Shown: positions 1 through 8,445, counted from the stretch's first letter. The stretch: 15,221 bases of DNA from Pelagophyceae sp. CCMP2097 (GCA_026770575.1 MU657235.1:184148-199368); one strand, 5' to 3'. Notes: generated by a model not told the origin, from the sequence alone. Numbers and translations are program-made.

Positions 1-158
1 CAGCCACTTTCCCAAAAGTCCATAAACCCCGGCCAAAAATCGAAGTACGAAAACAAAAAGCGGGAAAATCAAAAAGTACGAAAATCCTCCTCTTAACCCC
101 TTCCAGTTTGTGCACACCAAAAGTTCCGACTTCCCGCCGAAAATCGTAGATTCTGGGC

Positions 159-178
159 TCCATTTCAGCTGAAATGGA
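159..178. repeat. 20-bp perfect palindrome
   Basis: TCCATTTCAGCTGAAATGGA reads the same on both strands. It lies in AT-rich spacer. The bases immediately right of centre (171-196) recur in inverted orientation near 14449-14474 with 22 of 26 matches, so it belongs to an AT-rich repeat present at both ends of the window. No gene is evident in 1-450. Confidence 0.8.
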
Positions 179-412
179 AGCAATAACCTTGATTTTCACA
201 TGAAAAAGAGCCAAATCTCTTGATTTCACTCGAAAGTGCTGGATTTAAATTATTGAGTGGCATTTTGGAAATATTGAAAAGTCCATAATTTTTGAAATAT
301 TTCCCGCCCGCAGAAACAGAACAGCGAAACCGAAAGTGGGTTTTCCCGCGAGGTGCAAACCGGGAAGTTGGCTGGGTCCCCCAGTAGCCGGTTCTTAAAC
401 TGAATTTTATTG

Positions 413-475
413 AGGACCCGGAGGGTCCTTGCCGTTTAATCAACGTCAATTTACGGCAAGGGCCCTTCGGGTCCT
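413..475. repeat. Long hairpin (23-bp arms, 2 mismatches)
   Basis: Arm 413-435 (AGGACCCGGAGGGTCCTTGC...) pairs with 453-475 (ACGGCAAGGGCCCTTCGGGT...) across a 17-nt loop. Each arm also has a small internal palindrome (GGACCC/GGGTCC). It could be the end of a repeat element or a transcript hairpin. No terminator function can be claimed in a eukaryote. Confidence 0.7.
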
Positions 476-849
476 TTGATTGAAGGATTACCAGGGGCAA
501 TCTTGTCTGTCCGTCCTTCCGTCTGTCCTTCTGTCCTTCTGTCCCCGGGTAAATCCGCGAGGTTCCACCTTTGGGAAGAAAACGTTTCCCCACCCCGCTG
601 AAAACCCTCGTAGGCCGGCGGCTCGTGCGTCTGCGCAGCTAGCGCAATCTCGCGCAACGCCGCGTCGGCCGCCAACGTCGAAAGCGGCGTAGTAGTCGCC
701 GCCGCGTAGGAACGCCCGCCAGACGCAGCAGGCGCTGCCTGCTGCACCGCGGGTGAGCCCGCGGCGCGCGAGACATTGGAATTCGAAGAATTCGCCGAAG
801 CCACCGAGGGCGTGCGGGGCGCGCACTTTGACGCCGCCTTTGGCGGCAT
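451..849 (-). CDS. Hypothetical Ala/Ser-rich protein, N-terminal fragment
   Basis: The ORF starts at a true ATG (847-849) and opens MPPKAASKCAPRTPSVASAN, followed by a SYAAA motif. Low-complexity N-termini of this kind occur in algal retroelement ORF1/Gag-like proteins, but no nucleic-acid-binding or catalytic motif is visible. After about residue 85 the frame runs into a 16-bp direct repeat and then the CT-rich microsatellite, so the credible part is roughly 599-849 and the rest is probably read-through. A TATA-like TAAATATATA (minus strand, 931-940) lies about 80 bases upstream. It may be a 5' exon, a truncated element ORF or chance coding in GC-rich DNA. The function is not recognised. Confidence 0.25.
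   Translation of the reverse strand: MPPKAASKCAPRTPSVASANSSNSNVSRAAGSPAVQQAAPAASGGRSYAAATTTPLSTLAADAALREIALAAQTHEPPAYEGFQRGGETFSSQRWNLADLPGDRRTEGQTEGRTDKIAPGNPSIKGPEGPLP
504..545. repeat. CT-rich 8-bp-period microsatellite
   Basis: The tract is built of imperfect CTGTCCTT octamers. It is translated as a Thr/Asp/Arg/Gly-rich tail in the overlapping minus-strand ORF, which argues that the end of that ORF is not real protein. Confidence 0.7.
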
Positions 850-913
850 GCCCGCAGGCTCGAGCGCGTGTATGCGCGTATCTGGGGCCCAATAACCCGT
901 TTCCCCACCCCGC
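583..913. repeat. 16-bp direct repeats flanking a 299-bp segment
   Basis: CGTTTCCCCACCCCGC occurs exactly at 583-598 and 898-913. The enclosed 299 bp holds the credible part of the minus-strand Ala/Ser-rich ORF. A pair like this could be a long target-site duplication or the scars of a duplication. No poly(A) lies at the inner edges, so a LINE origin is not shown. Confidence 0.7.
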
Positions 914-1340
914 CTCAGCGGGTGGATCAGTATATATTTAGGATAAGAGAATAGAAAGAGGCCATCGCCGATAGGGTTCGGCGAGAGGGCTCGACGGAAA
1001 AGGGCAGCAACTCGGCCGATTCAGCGATTGGTGGTTGATGCGATTGCTAAAATTGGGAGTGGAGGTCGAGCAGGAGCCTCATTGGAATCATCATAGAAGA
1101 AGTTTTTGGTCACAGATTCGAATCTGGTCGGCCGCAAAAAAAAAAAAATAGCTTAATAAGAAATAAAAAAATAAAAATAAAGATATCCGGATAAGGAGGA
1201 TTTGAAGGTTCAGCGATTAGTCAAATAATTTTAATTATTTACGTGGGCATGGCAATGGGATTTGGCTGTATCCTTCGGGTCCTCCGTGTGCCTCCGGCGC
1301 GCTCTTGTAATTCTAGAGTGATTTCCTTTTGGGAATTAAT
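914..1340. other. AT-rich spacer with A13 tract and tRNA B-box-like palindrome
   Basis: No gene is seen. A 14-bp palindrome CAGATTCGAATCTG (1113-1126) resembles the GGTTCGANTCC B box and is followed 10 bases later by A13 (1136-1148) and more A/T. This arrangement would suit a decayed tRNA-derived SINE tail. However, the T-stem does not pair in tRNA register and no A box or acceptor stem was found, so the assignment is weak. Confidence 0.25.
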
Positions 1341-1342
1341 GT

Positions 1343-1389
1343 CCCGCGCTGTTTGAGGGTTTGATTGAATAATAGTCAGTAAATTTAAA
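1343..1389 (+). repeat. Inverted repeat, arm 1
   Basis: The core starts CCCGCGCTGTTTGAGGGTTT and continues to 1389. It matches the reverse complement of 1783-1826 except for a 3-base gap. Weaker similarity runs outward to about 1319. This arm lies just downstream of the stop codon of the RRM/repeat-protein gene. Confidence 0.85.
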
Positions 1390-1424
1390 GAGCGATCAAG
1401 GGAAGCGGTCTCGCGCCCCCGCCG

Positions 1425-4400
1425 CTACGGCGGTGGCCTCTGCTCTCGCTGCGCCGACTGGAGGTCGGCCTCGTGTCGACTCAGGATTTGAGTTAGAGGA
1501 TGCGTTGGCTTCTCTCGTCGCAAGTCGTCGAAGACGTCGTGCAGCATCGCCAGCTCGGAAACGCGAAACTCGCCCATTTTCGCCTCGATCCAAGGCGCCA
1601 TGCACTCGAACAAAGCCATGCGCCGCATGCCCGCCTAATCGTACCATCGACCGCAACCACAAACACGCCTCTCCTCCAGCGTGCTTCTCGCCTCTGTGAT
1701 GCCGCTTGCACCGTCCTTGCGGTCCGGGTCTCCCAACCATCCTGTACTCTGCTTAGGTCTCAAAAACCATTCTGTCATACTGTTTAAATTTACTGACTAT
1801 TAAATCAAACCCTCAAACAGCGCGGGGCAATCGCAAAAGGGAATCCTTACTGTCACAGTTTCCAAACCAGCATCGCCGACGCGGCCCCGCGCCGTCGAAA
1901 ACGCCCACGCCGTCTTCGCCAGAGCCTGCGGCGTAAACGCCGCCAGCTGCTCGGGCGCTTCCGCGGCCACTGCTTCAAACAGGAGAGGCGCCGCGACGCC
2001 CGCCGATGCAAAGGCCCAAACGGTGTTGGCGAGCGCCTGCGGCGTGAACTCTGGAATCTTCGGCGCCGCTTCCAACGCAATCGCGTCGAAGAGGGGCAGC
2101 GCCTCGACTTTTGCCTTTGAAAACGCCCAGGCGGTGTTGGCTAAACCCTGCGGCGTAAACGTCGTTATCGTCTTTGGTGCTTCCAGAGCCATTGCTTCAA
2201 ACAACAATGGCGCCTCGAGGCCCGCCTTTGCAAAGGCCCACACCGTGTTTGCGAGCTCCTCCGCCTTAAACGTCTTGCCCTGCGCCTCTGCTGAAACTGC
2301 CTCAAATAAAGCCGGCGCCTCGACGCCCGCCGTCGAGAAAGCCCAGGCCAAGTTGGCGAGCTCTTGCGACTTGAACGATGCCATCTCCTTGACGGCGTCG
2401 GAAGCGATTGCCTCGAAGAGTTTTGGGGCCTGGATTTTCGCAGTCGCAAAAGCCCACGCCGTGTTCGCCAGCTCCTGCGGCCCAAACGTATCGATCTTCC
2501 GCCGCGCTTCCGCTTCCACGGCTTGGAACAGCGGCGGATCTGGAAACCCCGCTTTGGCAAAGGCCCAGGCGGTGTTTGCGAGGTCTTGCGAGTTGAACGT
2601 TCCCGCGTTCCTTGTACAAGCTCCACCGATCGCTTCAAATAAACGCTTGTCAGTCAAGCCATTGTTGGCGTAGGCCCATGCGACGTTTGCGAGGTTCTGC
2701 GGGTTGAACTTTGTAACTTTTTCGCAAACTTTGACCGAAATGGCCTCGAACAAGAGCGGCGCCTCGACGCCCGCCGTAGAAAACGCCCACGCAGCGTTCG
2801 CCAGCTCCTGCGACTTGAAGGAATCAATCTTCTTCACGGCTTCGGCAGCCATGGCGACAAAGAGTACCGGCGCTTGGAAGCCCGCGGTGGCGTAGGCCCA
2901 GGCGGTGTTTGCGAGGTCTTGCGCGTTCAACGCCGAAATAGTCTTCAAAGATTCGACCGCGACGGCCTCGAACAACAAGGGCGAGTCGCAGCCCACGCTG
3001 GCGTAGGCCCAGACCAAGTTCGCCAGGGCTTGAGGCGTAAAATCCCCCATCTTCTTCCCCGCGACCTCGAAAGCGACCTTTTCGAACATGGCCGGCGCCG
3101 CCACGCCGGCCTTTGCAAAGGCCCAGACGACGTTGACGAGGTGCTGCGGGGCTTGGAACGATTCCATTTTTAAGCACACTTGTTGACCTACTTTGGCAAA
3201 AAGCTCTGGGGCGGCAATTTGGGCCCTCGCAAAGGCCCAAACCATGTTCGCCAGAGCCTGCGAGTTGAACGAGTCCAACTTCTTCACCGCTTCGACCGCG
3301 ACGGCCTGGAACATGTGCGGCGCCTTTACGCCAGCCGTCGAAAAGGACCAGACGAGATTGGCAACGCCTTGAGCGTTAAACTTTGCAAGCTTCTTCGCCG
3401 TCAAAACACCCGCCACCGCCTCCAGCAGCGGCGGCGCTCCCGCGGCGCCGCACTTGGCGAGGCCCCAGCTCGCGTTGCAGAGTTGCCGGGGCTCCCAGAA
3501 GCGCGCCTCTTTGACCTGCGCTTGTCATGGTGACCGAGACCGAGTGGCAATGCGAGGGGCTGCGCCCGGGTCAAGTCTTGCCCGGGCCTCGGTGATGCCG
3601 CCTCTGGCTTGCGCATCGAGCCTCTGCGACGCCCTCGAGTCTACTCCCATCCCGGACGGTCCGGGTTTCCCGACTCGGGTTCCCCAAGACGCGGTATCTG
3701 ACGATGCTCTGCTTCACCCCTTCCACGAGCTTGAAGAACCGCTCCCTCGACTGCGCTTCGATTCGGCCGAAGACGCCGAGGCGGTGCAGCGCCGTGGCGA
3801 AGTTGACGCAGTTGTACTCATGGCCCGAGGCTTCAAAGTGCTCGAGGATCCCATGAGCTGTCTCAGTTTTGACAATCTCCTTGTTCAGGCGGATCTGGTC
3901 CTCGCTGGCATCCGTGTTGCGGTGCTTCTTCGCCTCGTTTGGTGGGGCCTGAGCCTGAGACTTGTGCGCGAAGAAGAGGGTGAGTTTGTGGCCGTCGAGC
4001 GAATAGCCGTCCATCTCTCTGCGCGCCACCGCCGCAGACGCCGCCTCGACCTAGAGCAACGTGCGCACGCACGGGATGCATCATCGGCTTTCACCGAATC
4101 AGAAGGTTTGCACCCAATTCCATCAAAGAGTTGCGACCATTCTGGCGCGGCTTACCAACCGTCACAAAGGCGAACCCGCGCGGTTCGCCCGTCGCCTTGT
4201 TCACGGAGATGTGCACCGACTTGACGTCGCAGACCGGGCCGAAAGCCTCAAGGTGGGCGTGCGTGCCGGCACGAGCGGTACGCCGCAAGGAGCTCGGTGG
4301 AGGAGTCGTATGCACCCGCTTCACGCACCCGCTTCACGTCTTCCTTCGTCGCGGTCGGGGGGACGTTGCGGACGAGGAGGTCGGCGAGCGGCTTGGGCGG

Positions 4401-4478
4401 GCCGCCTCGCGCGGCGAAACCGCGCGGCCGCCCAGCCGCCGAAAGGCGACGCAGCCTGCCGGGCAGCACGAGGTTCAT
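1425..4478 (-). CDS. Organelle-type RNA-binding protein: RRM plus ~15 OPR/HPR-like repeats
   Basis: Predicted exons are 4478-4320, 4246-4160, 4050-3703, 3515-1893 and 1634-1425 (stop TAG), giving about 808 residues. Residues 1-26 are Arg-rich and lack acids, like a mitochondrial or plastid presequence. An RRM follows, with RNP2 LLVRNV (34-39), RNP1 RGFAFVTV (76-83) and a closing strand near DGHKLTLFFA. Next comes a linker containing NFATALHRLG, then 14 clear ~37-residue repeats of consensus FxxQxLANTAWAFAxAGxxAPxLFEA, plus a weaker one at each end. These helical repeats belong to the OPR/HPR class, whose known members bind organellar RNA; the RRM supports that role. No RAP domain is seen. Joins were chosen because they restore register: KRVREAFGPV, FVTVEAAS and FSTAGMRRMALFE. 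The start is the internal ATG at 4478; upstream the frame stays open without a Met. Introns 1 and 4 appear to be GC-AG. The third join, KQSI|VKEARF, is the least certain. Confidence 0.85.
1635..1892 (-). other. Predicted GC-AG intron 4 of the RRM/repeat gene (258 nt)
   Basis: The donor is ACG|GCGCGGGGCCGCGTC and the acceptor GATTAG|GCGGGC. Splicing here gives FSTAGMRRMALFE, which matches the family register FSTAGVxAPALFE. An attractive GTAAGG at 1850 would also join in phase but leaves 14 off-register residues. The intron carries CCGCGTC at +9 to +15, GCGGCATCAC at 1705-1696, GGGAGACCCGGACC, and arm 2 of the inverted repeat. Confidence 0.7.
1783..1826 (-). repeat. Inverted repeat, arm 2 (inside intron 4)
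   Basis: This is the reverse-complement partner of 1343-1389. Similarity extends outward to about 1847, where it includes GATTCCCTTTTG. It lies inside the predicted last intron of the RRM/repeat-protein gene, so the two arms bracket the gene's last exon. An element with terminal inverted repeats or an inverted duplication would both fit. Confidence 0.85.
3516..3702 (-). other. Predicted intron 3 of the RRM/repeat gene (187 nt)
   Basis: It begins GTCAGATACCGCGTC and ends GCGCAG. It carries CCGCGTC at +9 to +15, GGGAAACCCGGACC and GCGGCATCAC (3601-3592), so it shares three segments with intron 4 of the same gene. GTCAGATA at the start resembles GTCAAAGA at the following exon (6 of 8), a possible decayed target duplication. 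It also contains a GCCCGGG..CCCGGGC hairpin. Confidence 0.65.
4051..4159 (-). other. Predicted intron 2 of the RRM/repeat gene (109 nt)
   Basis: The donor is ACG|GTTGGT and the acceptor CTCTAG|GTCGAG, joining RNP1 to the rest of the RRM as FVT|VEAAS in phase 0. CCGCGCC at +10 to +16 resembles the heptamer seen at +9 in other introns, offset by one base and with one mismatch. Confidence 0.65.
4313..4338. repeat. 13-bp tandem duplication at an exon-intron border
   Basis: CACCCGCTTCACG occurs twice in a row. On the coding strand the two copies span the end of exon 1 of the RRM gene and the first bases of intron 1 (4247-4319), giving two candidate donors. The GC donor at 4319 yields the better RRM helix (KRVREAFGPV). 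The GTGCGT donor at 4328 drops three residues. Confidence 0.85.
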
Positions 4479-4803
4479 CAAACGCCGACTGCCTCGCAGG
4501 AGCCGCGTCGGCCGCTCACCACCGCTGCGGGGTTGCGCCGCCCGGCTCGGCGCCTTCGTGCCCTTCGTGTCGGCTCGATGCGCGCGCGACGAAAGCAAAT
4601 GTTGATCCCAGGTGATCGACGAAAACGAATCTTGCGTGAACGGACCCTCCTTTGCAATTGGGCGCCGAAGACGTCGACACCAAGCGCCGCGCCGGGCCCG
4701 GGTGGCTTACGCGACGCGTGTCGTGGACGAGCAGGCGCCGCGCCGGGGTGTTTAAGCCGGCCCGGAAGAGTTGCCCCCCAAGGAGGCTGCATCCCTATGG
4801 ACG
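4479..4803. other. Divergent intergenic region
   Basis: This separates the minus-strand RRM/repeat gene from the plus-strand WD40 sequence, so any promoters for both should lie here. It is GC-rich with no TATA-like stretch. The minus-strand frame stays open upstream of 4478 to about 4660 without an ATG. It contains copy A of the dispersed repeat. Confidence 0.6.
4701..4735 (+). repeat. Dispersed repeat, copy A
   Basis: It contains GCGACGCGTGTCGTGGACGA, preceded by GGTGGCTTAC. It is closely similar to 13324-13359, 13451-13485 and, inverted, 15011-15045. Confidence 0.85.
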
Positions 4804-5533
4804 ATGTCGACAAGGCCGCGCTTCACCGCGCGAGCCGTCAAATCGCAACCAGCCGTCGGTGCCGCGCCGGCACTCGAGGTGTTTGAGCTGAGCGACCTGC
4901 TCGCGCTCATCCTTCGGCTGGCAGCATCACCGAACGCACTCTCCGTCACGAAGCGCGTCGCTCGGAATGCGCGCGCCGTGGCGCCGGTCGTGCGCAGACT
5001 CGTCTGGACGAACCGAATCCTGAAGGGCACCGCAATCCTCGAGGGGCACACCGGGGAGGTCAGGAGCTGCGCTTCTCGCCCGACGGCAAGCGCATCGTGA
5101 CGGCGAGCAAGGACGGGACAGCGCGGCTCTGGGACGCCGAGACGGGCGCGCTGCTGACGACGCTCGATGGCCACACCCACCGAGTCTCGAGCTTTGCGTT
5201 CTCGCCCGACAGCAAGCACCTCGTGACGGCGAGCCTGGACGGGATGACGGGATGGCGCGGCTGTGGGACGCCGAGACGGGCGGGCTGCAAACGACGCTCG
5301 AGGGACACACCGGCGTCGTCAGGAGTTGCGTGTTCTCACCCGACGGCAAGCGCATCGTGACGGCGAGCTATGACAAGACGGCGCGGCTCTGGGACGCCAA
5401 TACGAGCGCACCGTTGCTGACGCTCGAGGGGCGCACCAGCTTCGTCGCGAGCTGCGCGTTCTCGCCCGACGGCACGCGCATCGTGACGGCGAGCAAGGAT
5501 GGGACGGCGCGGCTCTGGCATGCGCCCCTCTAA
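4804..5533 (+). pseudogene. F-box-like/WD40 repeat protein, frameshifted
   Basis: From the ATG at 4804 the frame encodes an F-box-like helical stretch (LSDLLALILRL, then KRVARNARAV), followed by WD40 repeats with GHTGEV, FSPDGKRIVTAS and TARLWDAETG signatures. Four repeats can be read (about 5040-5155, 5160-5275, 5290-5405 and 5415-5527), short of a seven-blade propeller. Two lesions break the frame. One G is missing near 5072, where GCGCTTCTCG stands for the GCGCGTTCTCG expected from the sister repeats. GACGGGAT is tandemly duplicated at 5238-5253. Together they do not restore the first frame. The last repeat ends LWHAPL then TAA. The repeats are very alike, which suggests recent amplification. 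Assembly error at either lesion is possible. WD40 proteins are scaffolds, and with an F-box they usually recruit ubiquitin-ligase substrates, but that role is inferred. Confidence 0.8.
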
Positions 5534-5987
5534 TGTTGTGCCTGCTCCTCGGACTCCACGAGTCGTCGCACCGGCGACGCGTCTCGCTGCTTCTCGAGTC
5601 GAAGGGTCGGCGGGCTTCCAGAGTTGAAAAACGGGAGCGCGCGCGCGCAGGGGCGACGCCGACTGTCGATGGTCTGACGCGTGCACAAAAGGCGACTCGA
5701 CCAGAACGTAAAGCGAGTGTGCGAGTCGTACCCCAAGGTTCTGAGCATGGGTATCATCCACGCCGACCCCCGGCTCTGCACGAGTCCCGCAGATCATAAC
5801 TTATGGAATGGGTTCGCGATGGCCTCTGCGAATGCGCACGTGGCCGCCAGGCAGGCCTCGCGGTGCGCGGGGACCGCGGCGCGATGTAGACAGCGGCGCG
5901 ACGTAGACGGCGGCGTCGAGCGCCCGATGGTGTGGCGCGGGCCGCCACGTCGAGGCGGGCGCCGCTGCGGCGTGCGGCTGGGCTGGA
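5534..5987. other. Convergent intergenic region, no gene seen
   Basis: It lies between the ends of the WD40 sequence (+) and the MYND gene (-). Open frames are short and compositional. A 17-bp-period tandem (GCGGCGCGAYGTAGAC) occurs at 5876-5891 and 5893-5908. No RNA gene or element is recognised. Confidence 0.5.
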
Positions 5988-6794
5988 TCACACCGCCGCA
6001 GCCAGTTGGTCCAAGATGCCGTTGAGTCGCACTTGCGCTCTCTGATGGCCTTGCTTCGCGGCCAAGTGGAGGAGGCCGAGGCTCTTCTCCAAGCTCTTCT
6101 CGAGTGCCATGGCACCCGTTTGATACGCGTAGCCGAGCTGCAGCTGCGCCTCGGCGTGTCCCTTGTCGACGTGCCTTTGGATTCTTACAAGCCACTCTGC
6201 CGCGTCGTTCGTCGCCAGCGTGCGACATAAAGGGCATCTACTGTCGTACTCGTCACACCTTTTGGCGCAGTCCGTGCACAGCCGCTTGCAGCAGCACTCG
6301 TAAAACGTCTGCGCGCCCGCTTCGACGGGGAACACGTCGAGGCAGATGGCGCACTCGCCGCGCCAGTCCGGCGCAGCGGCCGGCGCAGAAGCGGCCGCAG
6401 CGGCGGCGGCCACTGCGGCGGCCGCACCGGCAGCCGCGCCGGCCACCGCACCGGCCGCAGCACCGGCCGCAGCACCGGCGGCCGCACCGGCAGCCGCGCC
6501 GGCTGCCACAGCGGCCGCCGCATCGTCAACCGTCGGCAAGACTGCCTCGGCGGACCCCGGCGCTGCCTCGTCCGTCTCCGTATCCTGTCCGGAGGAGGCG
6601 AGCTGCTCGGCGAGGATCCGGACCCGCGCGGTTGTGTAGTCCCTGCATTCTTCCTTGTGCCCGCGGCTCCAGTCCAATCGGTGGCACGCCGCGCCGCAGT
6701 AGCGCTTCGCCTTGCAGCCGCCGCAGAACTTGTCGCCCGGCTCGCCGCAGACGCAGCATAGCGCCAAAGAAAAGGCCGGACGCAGCTCAGCCAT
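5988..6794 (-). CDS. MYND zinc finger - polyAla - RING-like - Sel1 protein
   Basis: This is an intact 268-residue single-exon ORF from ATG 6794 to TGA. The MYND finger has complete ligands: C13, C16, C24, C27, C33, C37, H46 and C50. Residues 92-141 are a near-pure Ala/Gly spacer. A RING-type zinc site follows, with C148-x2-C151, the cysteine cluster at 167-169, C173-x2-C176 and C187-x2-C190. The C-terminal ~60 residues form Sel1-like helical repeats (AEAQLQLGYAYQTGA, LAAKQGHQRAQ), ending rather early for that repeat class. Known MYND and Sel1 modules bind proteins, and a RING suggests E3 ubiquitin-ligase activity; the substrate is unknown. No signal or membrane segment is present, so it is probably soluble. 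Combinations like this form large families in some marine stramenopile algae. Confidence 0.9.
   Translation of the reverse strand: MAELRPAFSLALCCVCGEPGDKFCGGCKAKRYCGAACHRLDWSRGHKEECRDYTTARVRILAEQLASSGQDTETDEAAPGSAEAVLPTVDDAAAAVAAGAAAGAAAGAAAGAAAGAVAGAAAGAAAAVAAAAAAASAPAAAPDWRGECAICLDVFPVEAGAQTFYECCCKRLCTDCAKRCDEYDSRCPLCRTLATNDAAEWLVRIQRHVDKGHAEAQLQLGYAYQTGAMALEKSLEKSLGLLHLAAKQGHQRAQVRLNGILDQLAAAV
6380..6530. repeat. GC-rich trinucleotide-type tract coding the polyAla/Gly spacer
   Basis: Imperfect GCCGCACCGGCA-like units of 12-15 bp encode the Ala/Gly spacer between the MYND and RING domains. Such tracts change length easily. Several long but meaningless frames on the other strand come from it. 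Confidence 0.8.
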
Positions 6795-7820
6795 TTTAAA
6801 GCGTATACCTTCCTAAAGGTTCAAAGTCAGACGAGTCCTCAGTCTTCGGCAGGATGGATATGTGGCAGGTGCGCTCACCGGCCTGCGTCCTCGAGAGACG
6901 CCGCCCTCAGCGGGGCCTCGAAAGCGCTCGAACAGGCAAGCGCTGGTCAGAGCAGACCAGGGTCAGAGGCTCAGAGCAGCAGATCGGCGCTCAGGCCCAC
7001 ACTGGGCCACACTGTGAAACACACCAATGCTACAAGGGGGATCGGTTATAACCCCAAGGACTTACTGTCAACTGCAGTTTTCGTCGGGGGCTGTTTCGCT
7101 CCTGTTGTGGGTGATAGAGGACGCCGCGCTGAGTCCCACGATGCCCGATCCTATAGAAATTGTTTGTTTAAAACGCTCAAACTGAAAATCTAAACGTCTG
7201 TTTTGGCTCGTGTGAAGCGCCACTCGCGGCAACCTTATAGGATCGGTCAAATACCACCCCAGTGCGTATGGACCCACCACGCCACAAAGCCAGAATTTCG
7301 ATCCCTGCGGTCCTGCGATTGCCAGCCGGGCCCGAACCTTTCCGATATAGAGGAGGCAAAATCAAGTCAAAATCAAGGTAAGAAGGCAAATAAAGATTTT
7401 ATCGAGTCCATTATATTGGGTGAAGCGCTTGTTCGCGCCCTTGCAAGGCGCCCTCCACGCGGCTGATCATTTCACGGACACCCGGGGGGGGTAGGGAAGC
7501 CCATAGCGACCACGCCCACGCCCGCGGGCGGCCTAGGAGAGCCAAAACTTTGCGCCACTTGAGACCGGTTTCATCGCCGATACCCCGGCCCTTGTATTAA
7601 GAAAGTTAATAAGACGAAAATACATTGACCTCGCACATTAAAATATGCAACTTGGGACGCCTTGTCCGCGCTGACAGTGAAAGCTATGGAGCTGATTTCG
7701 GTGCCATCGTACGGCTTCGTGTCTGGTCTCTGCGCAGCACCAAAACATTTGCTCTAGGGGCACTGCGCGCCCCTACAAGACCACCAAGGCGGCTATGGTC
7801 GTAATTCGGTCAAATCGTCG
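6795..7820. other. Intergenic region, no gene seen
   Basis: About 1 kb without a credible coding frame. It holds a short foldback (7145-7246), a stem TAGGGGC/GCCCCTA near 7755-7778, a G-run near 7482, and AAAATCAAGGT (7369-7379), which is also present in AT-rich spacer at both window ends. Base composition falls from GC-rich to mixed going right. Confidence 0.5.
7145..7246. repeat. Small foldback, 11-bp perfect arms
   Basis: CCGATCCTATA (7145-7155) and its reverse complement (7236-7246) enclose 80 bp of AT-rich DNA. No flanking duplication was found, so it cannot be called a transposon. Confidence 0.6.
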
Positions 7821-7897
7821 AACGGTGTGTCCTCAAACGCGGCAGGAGGTAGCCATGGGCACCCTCTAGCCGGAATAGACCTTGCGGACACACCGTT
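7821..7897. repeat. Inverted repeat, 12-bp perfect arms
   Basis: AACGGTGTGTCC (7821-7832) is inverted at 7886-7897. The arms enclose 53 bp. Confidence 0.6.
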
Positions 7898-8407
7898 CCG
7901 ATATTTTATCAAGAGACTTGCCAGTTCCGGATTTTGCACCACAACAGAATGCGATTTCGACGACTTTTATTTGGCGATTATTTTCGGCGACGTGCCCTGG
8001 TGCAAACACAAACTACTTCGGCTCCCTTCGGGAGCCTGGAATATTATAAAAAGCCTATACGTGCCTCTAGAGAGCCAAGAAGATGGGCCTGTGCGTTGCC
8101 AACGCCATGCCACCGGCTTTCAGAGCGGTTACGATCGCTATCAACCAAAAACACGTCCTATAAGACGCCCCATCGATCGTCATCAAATCGTCACAATATC
8201 TCAATAAGAACCCCCAAAAGGAGTTTATCAGTTGCCCAAAGGCTCAATAAGCCTGTATTTTCGGCTTATTGCGAACAACAACTCTGCCTCCTTGTTTCAC
8301 ACAGACACGTGTCAGGAGCCTCCTGATCCGAAGATTGTCACGGTCGCCAAAACGTTTGTCGGAAACCGTGCGGTACTTTCGAGCGGACAATTCTCGAGCG
8401 CTCCTCT
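7898..8407. other. Spacer with one doubtful ORF and a hairpin
   Basis: A plus-strand frame stays open from about 7827 to 8207 (non-ATG start) with residues such as DDFYLAIIFGDVPWCKHKLL. It matches no family I recognise and has no ATG near its start, so I do not call it a gene. A 9-bp perfect stem CAATAAGCC/GGCTTATTG with a 9-nt loop lies at 8245-8271. Confidence 0.35.
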
Positions 8408-8445
8408 GGATTACGGTTGTTTGCCAGGGTAGGTACCACAGTTTT
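8408..8445 (+). repeat. Left terminal inverted repeat
   Basis: This is the 38-bp left end, including GGTAGGTACCACAGTTTT. It pairs with 8915-8952, where the single difference is C versus G after GGTAC. Confidence 0.85.

Noticed and set aside
1113..1126. tRNA gene or intact SINE
   Set aside because: The B-box-like palindrome does not form a proper T-stem, and no A box or acceptor pairing was found.
1849..1850. GTAAGG at 1850-1845 (minus) as the donor of intron 4
   Set aside because: It is a textbook donor and in phase, but it leaves 14 residues that break the repeat register. The GC donor at 1892 restores it and matches other introns' 5' ends.
2023..2673. 216-codon plus-strand ORF across the repeat array
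   Set aside because: It is the antisense shadow of the in-frame helical repeats; periodic sequence keeps other frames open. The minus frame has the coherent repeat motif.
3454..4224. 256-codon plus-strand ORF
   Set aside because: It is antisense to the RRM/linker exons, which show clear RRM motifs on the minus strand.
6104..6799. 231-codon plus-strand ORF rich in Arg/Pro
   Set aside because: It is the shadow of the polyAla/Gly tract of the MYND/RING gene.
7827..8207. 126-codon ORF as a gene
   Set aside because: It has a non-ATG start, no recognised domain, and lies in repeat-rich spacer.
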